This document shows, piece by piece, positions 1 to 13,089 of a stretch of DNA of 64,000 nt. The DNA comes from Sipunculus nudus (taxonomy: Eukaryota > Annelida > Sipuncula > Golfingiida > Sipunculidae). The stretch spans positions 70,639,618-70,703,617 of the forward strand of contig CM049317.1 in NCBI GenBank assembly GCA_026874595.1. The letters are read 5' to 3'. The first letter of the stretch is position 1, and the number at the start of each line of letters is the position of its first letter. The position numbers and the translations under genes are program-made. The notes under the pieces are model-generated. The model made no database searches. It worked only from the letters and a program-made list of their open reading frames with translations, and was not told the origin of the DNA.

Positions 1-1857
1 CAAACACCTATCAGTGTGCTAAGTGGTCAGACACGTTAACTTCTGTGAGAGTGATTTGGTATATGGACCTTGTCAGATATCTATTTATGCGACATGAAGC
101 AATGCATTTCTAAAAGTATTCCAAAGATGTTCTCCGAAAAAAAATCTCTGCCTTGGCTTCTCTGTTACAGAATTAAATTCTGCTTCCTTTTCAATTCGAT
201 ACTTAAAATACAATTTTTAACTGTCTGTCTGTTATTTCCATATTTCATATTTATCTGTGTCTGAAGCATATAATAAAGCGGACCTAATCAAGCTTTTGAT
301 GCTGTACAATCAGTACGCTATATTAAACTTTATATAAAAATAAGACAAATATGTAGGCATATGTTTGATGTTAAGCGGCTGAAAAAAATATCAATCATTC
401 ACACCTTTATTGCTTACAAACCATGTATTGGTTTTTTGTTTTGTTCAATATTTTGCTCCTTGAGATAATCAGAAAACTCATGAATATTCAACAGCTTCTT
501 TCATATTTTCTTTTTTGGGACCATTGGTATAGAATAAAAGGCTAGCATACACAAGTCCTCCACGTCTACATGAACAGATGTTGTGCTCGGATGCTCTTCT
601 GTTTAATGGGATATCTATTTTTAGTTAAACAAATAAAAGTATAAAACACATAGTTTTACTGGGCTCCGGATAATTAAGGAGAGTAGAAATGGAAAAGACT
701 GAAAATTAGCCTTCATTTCTAGCTCTGTAAATGCACAACTGAAATTTCGCTTTCTGTAGTGCAAGGAATATACAATTTTGAAGCTACGCGTCGTAAAACC
801 TAATATCTCTGAACTACTCAAAATACTTTATCACTTTGTACGAAAGATATATTTTCCTTGATAAGTGCTCATTCATACAATAGCAGATTCATGGTCAGTA
901 CATGTGCTTGTGATTACTGACACAAAACTACATATTCAAGAGAATCAAGTCAGGGATTGATTGTAAAGATTACATAAGAATGATATGCCAATCTACGTTT
1001 TATTGGACTCATATTAATATCTAAGCATTTGATTCTGGCAGTTACCAATTTCCGGTGTGCTTCGTTGGACGCTCCATAAGAGCTTGAATACCACAAGCCA
1101 TCGTACGTCTGTTGAATTCTTATCCCATACAGCTAATTCTCTTGGACACATCTAATAATCGTTATATATTTTTGTGATCCATAACTGATATATGTTATAA
1201 ACTGGTAGTGTTGGAAATATAGACCAACATGAAAACAGAACATTCAAACACAGAACAAAAAATTTTCACCAAAGTTATCCAAAATAAAAAAAAAGTATTT
1301 ATACATCATGCAATTGTAGAGTTACTTGATATATATCTCCAATGGTATATATTCCTATCAAACAGACCAAGACTTTCCGGAATTAAAAAGTATGCTGGTG
1401 ATGATGTTATATAACTAGTGTTGTTTTGGCGATTTATTTGCATGCAAATGTGCGTGTTTCTATGTAAATAAATGTATTTTTATTTTCCCCCTATCCCGAA
1501 TGTCAAGCTACCATAACCTGTGTCTATGATCCAATAACCCTTGCTATCGATAGTTACACGGGATGTAAGAAAATTAGCAATAAAAGTTATTCTAATACAT
1601 ATTAATGCAACGAAATATAGGTAATTACGACAATGTAAAATTAGAGCAGCCAAGTAATAAATATTGATACAATCTTGATGTAAACAGCTTTCTCTGATAA
1701 AGTGCTTATATTTAAATTGTATAGCCCTGCTTTTTAGATGATACAGCAAATGTTTGATTCATCTGTTACTGTCAGTCCTGTTATATTTTGAATGGATATT
1801 TTTGTAAGAAATTATAGACCAATCCGTAAACAATAAATGTGTTCTCATTTGAAAATC

Positions 1858-1916
<59 letters not shown>

Positions 1917-3177
1917 GAAATACTCAAAATTATTTGTGGTTCCAGTATTTCATTGTCATAAAAATTGTCATTCCAGCCTGATGCTCAATAAAGAACGTGC
2001 CTGATAGCAACATCTCCTTTAACCTTTAACGGTCATCTCCTTAACATCGTCCTTTGCATAGTAGACATAGAACATTCGTCTTCCTGTTATCAACCTGAAA
2101 CAATACTTCAAACACACCAAGCTGACGCATGTACCAATATGATCGAAACCGAATTTACAAAACAAATGGAAGGAGGCCATGAACAAAAAAATATGTTTTA
2201 CATATATCGCTTAACAGTGGCCACTCTGGAGCCATAAAAAAACGCATCCTTGAGATAGAAGATTTGTAAAATTCACACGACATCATGCGCAGAAATATAT
2301 ATATTTAAATCGATAATCAGCACGTTACATTGAATATATCACGATGAATAATGGATAGATTGAACTAATATCCAACAATTTGCTCCTCTCTTCTTTTCAC
2401 AGTGTCATTTTGTGAATCACCAATAATGAAAAAAATTACTCAATTATATGACTAAACTCTTAACCTGTTTGCATGTTTCAGAACTTACTGCCGTAAGCGA
2501 AACCAAAAATATACAAAGAATCACGTTTATCATCATGGATAATCGCAGATCTAGAACAGTAATCATGCATTGATTATTAGAAACTGTGTACTAATTAATG
2601 ACAAGTATTATTGTATCTTTGGTGATTGCCTGTCGATTGCCTTCAATAATAACAGTATTCATTAAGGTGTATCATATCCCGGTAGAGGGCAACACGGTTC
2701 GTGCGTGGACAGATTTTGCTCCATTTCCTATGAGCACCCCTGGCTTCCCCTCAGTTAATCGACGTATTTTGAATTGTCTGTCATATGCATGCTGGCGTTT
2801 TGATTCCCCTCTCATGTGATCAGATCGTTTAAATGTCTCTCAAATATTTAATCCGTGTGGTTCTATCGTGTACTGACGCCATTTTTCGAAGGAGAAAACT
2901 TGAAGCAAAAGTGCAGCATGATTTTGGACGCCAGAGTTTTTGGAGATTTGGGAGTTAGAAGGTAAGCAGCCTTGCCGTGTTCTTAATTTAGGGTGCCATA
3001 CCTAATAAAAAATACCTAAACCACTTACGATTTTTATCTAGGCATAATTCCTTTCCTTAATATAAAACTTTTCTGGGTAAAAGATCGTCGCTGGTCAAAT
3101 GTATGAATCTTAGTCCGAACGATTCCAGGAATTAACGAACGGTCCCGAGGTACATGGACGCCGCCTTTGCAATGTTT
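1..3177. other. AT-rich non-coding stretch
   Basis: No supported gene. Reading frames are short, AT-biased and mostly lack ATG starts. The only clear structure is a dinucleotide tract at 1861-1914. A slightly more GC-rich patch at about 2660-2800 resembles old repeat sequence, but I cannot place it in a family. Confidence 0.6.
1861..1914. repeat. (AT)27 microsatellite
   Basis: Uninterrupted AT dinucleotides over 54 bp, followed by tcgaaa. A simple repeat. Confidence 0.97.
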
Positions 3178-3180
3178 TTA

Positions 3181-4744
3181 GGGCTGTTCCAAAATAACCG
3201 ATTTTGACCAAGCATTCGATTTATTGAAAATGTGTATAAAAAAATGTGTCTGCGTGATAAACATCGTGTTCTTTAAAATTAAAATGTTTGTGAAAGTATA
3301 TGTAAGGCATGAAATGGCTGAGACGGCTGATACCGCCTCTCGTAATACTCGCAGCGCCCTCGCCATCCCAAACGGACACCGCGTCATATATCTAATAAAA
3401 ACGTTAATTTCGCCCAATTATGTGACTATTTTATGGCATTTCCATCCCATGAGATATGAAACTAATAATATTATATGTCAGTCGGTACTCCCATATACGT
3501 CATTCTTTCAGTGAGCCATAATTAGTGAATTAACCAACTGTCACTGTCACCGACATTGCATTTAGCTTGTCACTTATGGCAGTTTATCAGATCCATAAAA
3601 TTAAGCCAATTAATTAAGATAAAAGACCCATATATGAGCTGATATATCAATCATTATTAAGTACAGTCATACTTTTTGTAAAAAATTAATTTTCATACAA
3701 TTATTATATTTTCTTTTTAATTTTCTTGTAGGATGGCTAATGGATTAGACAGAACTATGTGTATATCTGGCAAAGCTTGCTTCATACAGACCTGGTTGTA
3801 TCTGACAAACAAGATAATGATGCCTTAGATATTCTCACAGCTGTGAATACATGATTACACATTCCTCATCTAAATTGCAATGACATACAAACACATTTGT
3901 TTAATATACACATTTTCAAATGTTATATCTGATTGTATAGACTATTAATTAATTAGTACCCGGCGGCATACCACACCAACACACCGTGTGTACTTATTAC
4001 ATCCATTGAGTTTTTATACAACTTACTTCATCATAGTTTACTGTCATTCATTGTTTGGTGCTAATCTTAATAGAGTTTTATAACATTTCAATTTTGACTT
4101 ACATTGTACTGTCATAATGCTTACATTACTTGTTTTTTTATTGTGCTGCTTTTATAAATGTCTTGTGATTATCTTGTGATGATGCTATTCTTATTATATT
4201 ATCATTCCACATATGGAGTAGCTCTTAGCATATTTAATCTGGCTGACTGTGAAAATATTTTTCTAATGATTAAATTAATCAATTCATTGTGTAATAAAAT
4301 CTCATATTTTGTTATGTAATTAATCTCATATTTTGTTATTTAGGCATATCAATATGGTCATCCATGTAATTTTTATATTCTTGTGCTTTCTGAAAATGAG
4401 TATTTTCACAAGTTTGAATAAATAAGGTATTTGATAATTGAATTACTATTTAAACAAATGCCTCTCTGAGTACGTAGTTTTATACTCATAATACATAATT
4501 TTTTAACTGGTACCTTCATACCCATTTATTCATATATCGTGTTTATGATCATTTGTAATTTTTACAAACTTGTGATTAATTAAAAAGTTTAAATATATAT
4601 CTTGAACCATGTGTTATTGTAGTTATTGTGTTTTTTTTAAAAGCAACATGTATACTGATTTACTGTGTTGAGTTTATCAAATTATATACCAATGATACAA
4701 TATCATGCTGTGCTAGGTTCACTTGTGATTGTGAGGAACAGCCC
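3181..4744. mobile_element. Harbinger/PIF-like DNA transposon, non-autonomous
   Basis: The two ends are inverted copies: the left end starts GGGCTGTTCC and the right end finishes GGAACAGCCC. The trinucleotide TTA flanks both sides (3178-3180 and 4745-4747), the size and sequence (TWA) typical of PIF/Harbinger target duplications. The 1564-bp interior holds no transposase-length frame. One 96-codon open stretch on the plus strand near 3224-3514 matches nothing I recognise. The terminal repeat is short (10 bp), so the superfamily call rests mainly on the duplication. Confidence 0.55.
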
Positions 4745-4747
4745 TTA

Positions 4748-5611
4748 GTACTACCACCATCATTGGATAAAACTCCAGCCAATTAGACACAGGCAGTACG
4801 CCATCCCAGCTCCTGGGTTAATTAGCCCTACCCTGCACTCCACTTCCTATCCAGCCTGCAGGTCATAAGAAATGGGGCTGATTTTGTCCACACTTTTGGC
4901 TGCTAAGTAAGGAATGTCAAAGCCCATAATTATTTTGTTTGTATTGATATTTTCAAAATTCAAACAGTTTCTGAAACCGCAATTCAAAATCCATCAGATG
5001 ATATAATTTAATTTAAATTTTGTTTATTTTGAATTTTTTTCTGATATACCTAATTCATACTTCAATGTTAAAGCTGAAATCATCATGCAATCCGACATTT
5101 AATTAATAATGTTATTATTCTACTCTACTCCAAGATTAAGTCAATACGGGCCCTGCGATTGCCTGTGTTAAGTAACTTAATTAATCTTCTAACAGGTTTA
5201 CAGATAAAAGAGAGAATATTACGCAAACTGACATATCTGCTTGACTTCCGTATGATAATAAGGACTACATGGTTTACAAAAAATCACCGGCCTATTTCAG
5301 CCAATGATAATTGATTTAATTTGATCACACATGCACGCCTAATTCAATCTGGCATATCCTTATTAGGTGTTTAAATTTTACATAAACTACTTAAAATAAT
5401 ATAAGCTGACACGCAATTATACAAAGCTTTAGCAGGACACAAACAATATACCGACTGCTATTCCATCCTATCATTAATAGAAACAATAAACATTATTTTT
5501 ATATCTCTCTTTCCATCTATACTGATGATCCCATTTATCATCCGTTATTTTTCTTTTTTTTTTCGCTTATTAAGGTTTAAAGCCCATCATGAATCAATAC
5601 CTTGTCGTGTA

Positions 5612-5663
<52 letters not shown>

Positions 5664-6450
5664 CACACAACAAGGTTTCGAGGTTATGTGTGTGTCAAAG
5701 ATTTAGACTACCAATATATTAAGTAAATGAAGCAACCATAGATTATGCTTCATCAACATCCATGCGAAACATTTGTCCGTGAAGCATATTATATAAATTG
5801 ATATGTAGACTTAATATAAACACAAATTTGTATTTTTCACGTGCTTCCTTGGGAAATTTACGTTATGCAGTTGGAACAAGAGATTTTTATTAATGTCCTG
5901 TCTTCGAAAGAATACATTCTACAATTTTTCAAAAGAAACTGTTTTGTTGTGAAGAGTTAGAAAAAATAAAATAAAATGGTTCATTTACTATTTAATAAAC
6001 CGAATACAAAACGGAGCAAAAAGGCTTGGTTAGCGTGGGTCCAACTCTGGATAACATCAATGGTGTCATATTATGGGAAAGTTAATTTAATATATCAAAT
6101 TTTCTTTCAAATAATTGTCAGCTATTTTTTTACTGTCAAATATTTCATTATAAATTATCATTCATTACCGACCAATACGAGATAATGGAAAACATATACC
6201 TGCCCGGCCTCAGAGGCAGTGGTATAGGACATCTGGTGGTGCAATGATGTGTTTCCTAACTTTATGCACGATGACATTGGAAACAAATTTTAATATCACC
6301 TGTGTTGTATTTTATTTGAAACCGTATTTTAATTTGAGGGGAAAAATAAGTGGATAAGTGCTTCATAAAATCAAGCTATATTATCCTATTCTTGCATTAA
6401 TTTTGGTCTAATCAAAATAAGTGTAAAATGGCAATCAAGAATGTGTAAAT
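4748..6450. other. AT-rich non-coding stretch with old dispersed repeats
   Basis: No gene seen. A dinucleotide tract lies at 5613-5660. The segment around 5070-5150 (containing the words aatccgacattta and ctccaag) recurs in diverged form near 8070-8145, so it is an old dispersed repeat. Confidence 0.55.
5613..5660. repeat. (TA)24 microsatellite
   Basis: Uninterrupted TA dinucleotides over 48 bp, ending at caccac. Confidence 0.96.
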
Positions 6451-6466
6451 GGTGTGATTTCATTCT

Positions 6467-6845
6467 ATTTTTAAAGATTTTTTTTGGTGGAGGTAACCAC
6501 CTCTATTTTTTAATGCTTTGCTTAACTAAGTATATGTACATCTGCAGAGTTCCATTCCTGTTTCGTACTACGTGACAGGGGCTTGTATCCGATATTTCCT
6601 GGCGTCAACCAGGTTCGGTATACCACTTCTGTGGGCCCTGGGTGTGTGTGATCCCCATGACTGGGCCATAACACCGAGGACCCCCGAAAGGCGCACTCGT
6701 TAGCGAGTGAAACACGACTGATGGGCACAGTCTCCCTTCTGAGCCTGCAGAGCGCTCACCCTGGGTGGGGGTCGCCTCGGCTGAGATTCGAACTCACGAT
6801 CTTCCGGCTTTGAGTCCTGCGCTCTACCCCTGAGCCACAGAAGCC
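6467..6845 (-). mobile_element. tRNA-derived SINE with intact 16-bp target duplication
   Basis: Read on the minus strand, the element starts with a tRNA-like head carrying a pol III A box (GGCTCAGGGGTAGAGCGC) and B box (GTTCGAATCTC). A tRNA-unrelated body follows, then an A-rich tail that includes a small GAGGTGGTTACCTCCACC hairpin. The 16-mer ggtgtgatttcattct is perfectly repeated at 6451-6466 and 6846-6861, which marks LINE-type target-primed insertion. Related copies lie at 8.2, 10.2 and 28.6 kb. The retained duplication suggests this copy is younger than the others. Confidence 0.85.
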
Positions 6846-6861
6846 GGTGTGATTTCATTCT

Positions 6862-8162
6862 TTGCACTTTGTTTTCATCAGGAAAGAGTACACCTTGACG
6901 AATCTCTATGGATGGATATAAAGATAACATGAAACCAAGTGTATGAAGGGTACATTATACCAGAGCTATTCAGATGATAATTATCTGTGTTTAAATTAAG
7001 CACACATTGCAAAAGGTCATGAAATAGTACATTATAATAACATGTATAATCTTTTTTAGTAAAAAAAAAGGTGTAAGGAAATTACAAAGAACCACTGGAA
7101 CTTTAGGAATATGATTTGCATAATAGTCATTTTTTCTTCTCTGTCAGATAACGTTAAATTCCTCTTCCAGTTATTTAGGTATCATTTACAATTTATATTT
7201 GGTGTTTGTCCACAATTATATGATAGGCTCGTACTTAAGACTTTTTTTTTATATTTTTGCTAATGAAAGATTTGAAGGATGTTTTCTTAAGTACACGCAA
7301 GTATTTGCTGCCCTCTATTTTTGATCTGCCTTCCTTTTTTAGCTGTTTAAAATTGATACAACTTGATCAGAAATAAAGCTGATTCCAACAGAGCAATTGT
7401 GCACCTACATTACACATATTTTATAAACTTAATTTCAAAGCAGAGAGGTAATAGATTCGGCATTAGATTTAGAAAGGTAAAACAGCGACGATTTACTTGG
7501 GGAAAATTTAATAAATATCTTCATTTACATGGGATCCACCACTCTTGGGCTAACGATGGGTGTTGTCTGCCAATTAAGCTATCTAATAAGTTTGTAAAAC
7601 GAAACACATTGTGTTGCAAAATAGTTTATAAGAAATTTATGGCTAACCTAGTGGACAAAACCTTAGAAGAAATCAAATAATAAATTACAAAGTGATATAT
7701 AACACGGGAATCACCCTCCGAGAAATATATGAAAACTGTAATTTGATTGTGTATACATTATATGAGGTCGGTGAGATTTACATGGCGTATTGCTAGATTA
7801 TTATTCAAATATCTTAATTCAAACCTGGTGCTAGAAAATACGTATTCATTAATATGAAACTGTCGTTCTGACCAATCAATTGATTAGCTAGCGCCAGCAG
7901 TCAATCGACCGATGGGTCAACTACAATACATTGAATAACGAAATAGTGTGATGGAACTCTCTACTGACTTATTTACCCCTCCCTGCCTAGAAGTATCACA
8001 GCTTACTGCCATCTGTCTAGAACTTCCTGACGATTGTAATCTATAAAGTATAAATCATTAAAATTAAATGAAGATTAAATTATCACACAATCCGACATTT
8101 AATAAAAAATATCATTCTATTATATTCCAAGGTTGATTTAAAATGTCTAAATGTCACTGGCA
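6862..8162. other. Non-coding stretch; one unassigned open frame
   Basis: A plus-strand frame is open for about 105 codons at 7363-7680. It has no ATG at its head, could only be an exon or chance, and matches no family I know. Its last 30 bp recur near 18370 (ctagtggacaaa). From about 7690 to 7930 the sequence resembles 18400-18700 and 19380-19440, so it is another copy of the repeat unit that surrounds the NTF2-like exon-1 copies further on. Confidence 0.4.
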
Positions 8163-8500
8163 TTTTTGGCTCATGGGTAGAGCAAAGGACTCAAAGGATA
8201 TTGTGGGTTAAAAGCTCAGCCGGGGAGAGGTAAAATTTTCATGGTCGCCCCCCCCCCACCCAGGGTGGGAAGGCCGTGCCCCACAGCCGTGTATTACTCA
8301 TGAACGAGTGCGTTTTTGGGAGGTTCCTCGGGGTTATGAACAAGTATTGGGTTGCTAACACACCCAGGACTTGCAGGTGCGATAGCCAACGGATGTGGGT
8401 GACAACAGAATATAAGATAAAAATAACAGGAAGAGAGTGCTACTGTCAAGTAGTCCCAAACTGGAATTAACATCTGCAGATGTAATTTCTAAGCGTAAGA
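8163..8500 (+). mobile_element. Degraded tRNA-derived SINE
   Basis: Plus-strand relative of the element at 6467-6845. It has a weakened A-box region (ggctcatgggtagagcaaaggactcaaag), then the shared body (ccacccagggtggg, gaacgagtgcgtttttggg) and the end catctgcaga. The B box has decayed and no flanking duplication is visible. An old copy. Confidence 0.7.
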
Positions 8501-8594
8501 CTAAGATAAGTCGACATTTTAAAATTATAAATTTCTTTGTTCAGTCATTTGATATTTAACAAATTTACAGGTTAATTAAAACACTTTATTAGTA

Positions 8595-8730
8595 CACAAG
8601 ACCTACGACCTGATCCGCGGATCCTTAAACATACAGAGAAAGTATGACATGATCAAAGGATACTGGATAAGTAAAGAATACCTATGACCTGATCAAAAGA
8701 TACTGAATCAGTACACAGTTTTTTTGTTTC
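8595..8730. repeat. Short degenerate tandem repeat, about 55-65 bp period
   Basis: The phrase gacctgatcaaaagatactg and variants occur two to three times, together with agtacacaagacctacgacc. This looks like a small local tandem duplication with no coding content. Confidence 0.5.
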
Positions 8731-9329
8731 ATTTAAAACATTGGTTAGACCTGAATTAGAAGAATAATTATACATATATTGAAATTAAATTTCTCCAATA
8801 TTTAATAGAAAATGGAAAGACGTAGATTTTATCCCTTAGCTGTGAAACGTGCAAGTGTTCGAAAGGTTGGAGGTTATGCCTTTCATATCAGTATAAAGAA
8901 GTGTAAGGTGCGTGTACCAAGCTGACAGTATGGCCTTGATGGCTAATATAAATAATTGATATCGTGATTACATGATATAATACAGGTATCAATTATATGA
9001 CTAAATTTGAAAATGAGATTAAATTTTAATGTAGTCCTTTAATATCATACGAAATCACACATACGAAACATTTAATATAATTAAAGGCAAATTAATGGAG
9101 TATTGGCAATAAATCATTTGATTTTTTTTATGGCACACATCTGTTAAACTGTTGATTATGTATCTCTATACAGGCGTAAATCATTTGACAGCATTGTTAT
9201 ATGTTGGTTACCAGAAGTTTTCCGAAAGTCATCTTTTCTAATTAGCTAATACGATACATGCTTACTCTGGAATAAGCATCACTTATCAACTGATGCACGA
9301 ATATCGCTGAAGAGCTCAGACTTTCCATT

Positions 9330-9417
9330 ATGATCCAGACTTTGTGTTTCATAATTCTGGTTGTTCTAGGGGTAATAAGACCTGAGAGTTTCAAGGAGGA
9401 AAATGAAATGCCCGAGG
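9330..9417 (+). CDS. Exon 1 (signal peptide) of an NTF2-like secreted protein copy
   Basis: The ATG at 9330 opens a 29-codon exon starting MIQTLCFIILVVLGVI, a short positive/hydrophobic signal peptide, followed by a polar stretch. It ends G|GTAAAA, an intron in phase 1, the same position and phase as the exon-1 copies at 19843, 26409 and 58162. The nearest downstream exon-2 homologue (10929) is frameshifted, so this copy is probably not functional unless it splices to the exon 2 at 12786. I infer secretion from the signal peptide and family membership from the neighbouring copies. Confidence 0.5.
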
Positions 9418-10215
9418 GTAAAATATTTAAATAGTTTTATCATATTATTGCTATATTTATCGTCGTGGGATAAGCTTCAGTGTCCTAGTCACCAGGAAAA
9501 ACGTATAGTGAATTAAGTAGTTATATTTCATACAATAATACTTTGTTTTGCCTTTTCTCTTATATTATGATTTACTTAACACAGTCTTCCTAAGATCGCA
9601 GGGTTATTTACTACAACAAACAAGCAGCTGAATCATATATACCATGTAGTATGAAATATGGTTTAAACGCGAAGCACATCAATCAGCTAGATAGTTATTT
9701 ATGTTCAGTTATGCGACAGTGTACTAGTCATCACATTACTTTACTGTGTTTTCATGTATAGCCTCCTGGAAACATCTCTGTTCCAAAGCATCTTAGATAA
9801 ACAACGTTTTCCGTTTTCAATGTGACTCACAGTGTTTACAGATATGCTGGATACTCGGTCACAAGACAAGTTAAAATTTAAGTAACAATATCTCTTTACA
9901 GTCTCCTTAATCAAACACAAACAACATGCGCTTATTATTTACTGAGTTAGCTTCGATTAATTATTTTTTTTTCTCTCTTTATTTTTCTCATTACTTCTTT
10001 TCTTGTCCTTGCCAAATATACCCCCTTTTTTCGAGATCTGTATGTTCCAGGTCTCTCTTACTTAACACATCACTTGACTAGTTTTAAATAAATGACAATG
10101 AGAAAAATACCGATGCCAATGAAAGACAGATGCAGGAACAATCCCTGCTTTCGCAATGCATCATTAAATCACCATGCGAAGTGATTCATGTTTATCACCT
10201 CTATGCATTATTATA

Positions 10216-10590
10216 GGCTTCTGTGGTTACCTTGCTTCTGGGGATCAGGGGTAGAGCACAGGACTCAAAGCCGGGAGATCATAGGTTCGTTTCTTATTTG
10301 AGGCAGTTAGATTTTTCACGGTCGGCCCCTACCCATGATGAGCGCACTACAGGCTTGATTGGAAGGCCGTGCCTAACGGCCGTGTTTCACAAACAAACGA
10401 GTGCGCTTTTCGGGGGTTCCTCGGTGGTATGACCCAGCTATAAGGACAATTAAGCACCCATGATCCGCCGGTGCAGTAGCACCCGGCCTGGTTGACCTCA
10501 GTATAAACAATTACAGGAAACGTGATACTGCCCTGTCACGTAGTCTCAAACTGGAATCGAATTCCGCAGATGGACATATACGTAGTTAAG
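10216..10590 (+). mobile_element. tRNA-derived SINE, plus strand
   Basis: Same family as 6467-6845. It begins ggcttctgtgg, has an A-box-like ggggtagagcacagg and a weak B box (ataggttcgtttc), and ends in the shared tail gcagatggacatatacgtagttaag. The body shares ggccgtgcctaacggccgtg with the 8.2-kb copy. A stretch of extra sequence in the head distinguishes it. It lies in the intron between the exon-1 copy at 9330 and the exon-2 relic at 10929. Confidence 0.8.
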
Positions 10591-10928
10591 TTAGTATAAA
10601 CACATGGGGCAAATGCCTCCAGCAAAACACACTATAAAAAATAATTTTATAATGAAATCAGAAAAACATGTGGCAGATAAATTGTGAGACAAAAATTGCT
10701 ATTAAATAGTAATAGGCATGATTTGCCTTAGAAAATTATGATTGTGCCCAAATAGCATCGGTAAAATCCTAAATTATAACATTTAGTTGTAGCCTTCATT
10801 TAATTCATTGTGTGTGGGAGGTTTCGGCTCTACCCCTTCTTTTATGTTAACTGGACCAATGCATTGTACACATATTTATGTTTTAGAGGATTTTAAACGA
10901 TAATACTTGCAGGGATTTTTCATTAAAG

Positions 10929-11117
10929 ATGGAGTTATCAAACAAAAGATTAAAGAAACGGAGAAGATGTTCAGTGAACATTACGCTCCACGTGATCAGG
11001 ATTGGGAAGTTCAGCACTATAAGTCCTGATAACAATATAATCCGTGACACTAAACTTCAAAGCCTAACTCACTGTCTTGCGACTACGGTTCCTCATTCAA
11101 CGAATCCCAGGCCTAAC
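10929..11117 (+). pseudogene. Frameshifted exon 2 of an NTF2-like copy
   Basis: After an acceptor (cattaaag at 10921-10928), phase 1 reading gives DGVIKQKIKETEKMFSEHYA and then a tryptophan-containing segment ending QHYKS before a stop. This matches the helical start of exon 2 in the copies at 12786 and 26628. Shifting the frame by one base after HY continues as SPDNNIIRD, like the 'Y-x-P-(D/E)-A' turn of the family. A one-base insertion therefore breaks it. It follows the exon 1 at 9330 with matching phase. Confidence 0.5.
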
Positions 11118-12785
11118 TAAGTCTGGGTTAACATATTGTTCCTGATCCCTGCTGTCACTTACTGATGACTACTTCTCTTTGTTACGTAGCATGGTCCTTT
11201 ATATATGAGGATTTACCAGAAGGTTTTACCTTACCTAACCTTACAACCAATTTTTGACACGTGACTCATTTCTGGAATTCACCGGTTAATTCTAGCAGGC
11301 TTAGCCTTATTGTAAAAATGATTTTTACTTTTTATTCTATAAACGTTACAGCTTCTATACTAATCTGTACGGTATAAAGAACACCCTACAAGGCATCTGG
11401 AATGAGCCAATTAAAAATATTTTATGTGAAATTTGGTATTTAGTCTTTGGCATACGACAAATACCTGAATGTTATACCTCAACAAACCTGAACTTAATCT
11501 TCCTGAACTTTCCTCTGGACCTGTCTCTAGTCAATTATCATATGTTATGTCAAAATCAATTGCATATACATGTATCTCCATCTTAAATTTTTATTTATAT
11601 TGTGCGATACAGGATTACAAGAAAGATATATATGCCCGGTTTAAAGATCCCACATTTTGAGAAACAGTGGCCAAGGACCCGTGGGCCACTTCCTGATGCA
11701 AATTATTAATAAGCTAGTTCCTGAATATATGAACTATGACATGCATGTCTTTATGTCAACGCCTAAATAAACTAGAATAATATTCGTTGAAAATCTGGTG
11801 TATAAATAATTCTTTGGAAAGTCTAAAGTTAAATTTTTAATGACCTATGTAAAATAACCCTAATAGTCAAAGGTCAATCCGATTAGTTATTTCATTGGGT
11901 TGAGAAATTAAGCAGGCTGAGGCATTAAGTGTTGGAAATCCAGCAATATTCCCCTTTCGTTGGATCATTTAGCCATATGCTAGAAAATTATGAAAAAAAA
12001 AACCACTAGTTCCCCACCCTTAACCGGTCACGATATATATTCTTTTCATAGCCTCCTCTTCAGATAAAAGCTGATATGAACATCTCTTGATAAATACATA
12101 TGAAATTAGTTTACTTCCAACACATTAAATATATTTAGCACCAAGCAGCCAAGGCTAAAATCATCATCACCAAAGTATTAATCAGTTTTCGTCACATGTA
12201 CATATGTTGCAATATTGGGCTGCTATAATAAACACTGTCGGAAATTAAATTCACCTCCAAAGATCACGGTTGAACAAATGTAACATGAGTAATCAACTTT
12301 GGCGTTAACAGGTTATGTTATGATGAGAAAATATTAAGTGTGTAAGTTGCCATTGTATGTTAGTGCGCCACTGCAGCCTGTGTATACGGAAGATTACTAC
12401 ATATAGTTTGACCCCAAAAAATTGTTTCAAAATTTTGTGCAACATCTCCAAGCATGGCAATCAGAGTCTTTCTTCCACTAATGATGCAAACTGTGGCACT
12501 ACTATATGGCGAGAAAACATAAGGACTTATTCGGCAGACCAGCGGTTAGAGTTATAACAATAAGACTATTACTACATTCATGAATTAATAGACGGTTCTT
12601 TTTTCTCTTATTTCATTTGAAACTTAAATGCACTTGTTCGCAAGTATTTAGTGTACATGTACATGTACTTGTTCGCAAGTACACGAGTGTAATGTTGAAA
12701 AATCAATTTTAAGTGGAAAGTGAAATATAATTTTCTTGTTTGTCGTTATTTCAACACTACTTGCAATTAATTGCTCATACAATAG
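11118..12785. other. Intron-like non-coding stretch
   Basis: Nothing coding recognised. Poly-A and AT runs are common. Two TTCG-looped palindromes at 12632-12645 and 12665-12682 are the only notable structure. Confidence 0.5.
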
Positions 12786-13049
12786 CAACGATCCGGCTAA
12801 ACATTCAAGAAAAGGAGCACCTTTGGTCTAAGAAATGTGCTGAAAATAATACCAAGTGGATGGTTGAGCAATACTACAATCCTGAAGCCTTTTCAATGCC
12901 AGCTGGTTCACCAATGATCAGGGAAAGAGTAAGAGGTTTCTTTTATGTCTCTAAGTATCTGTTATTTTTGTGTTCACAGTCTTTTCAGCCCATAAACAAA
13001 AGTAAAATATGTGAAATAAGAACATCATATATATATATATATATACATG

Positions 13050-13089
<40 letters not shown>

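Noticed and set aside
6779-6845. Possible genuine tRNA gene on the minus strand
   Set aside because: A and B boxes are good, but the acceptor stem does not pair and the sequence continues into a shared repeat body with flanking duplication, so it is a SINE head.
8276-8470. 64-codon frame in the SINE body
   Set aside because: Lies within a tRNA-derived SINE; similar frames appear in other SINE copies for the same reason.
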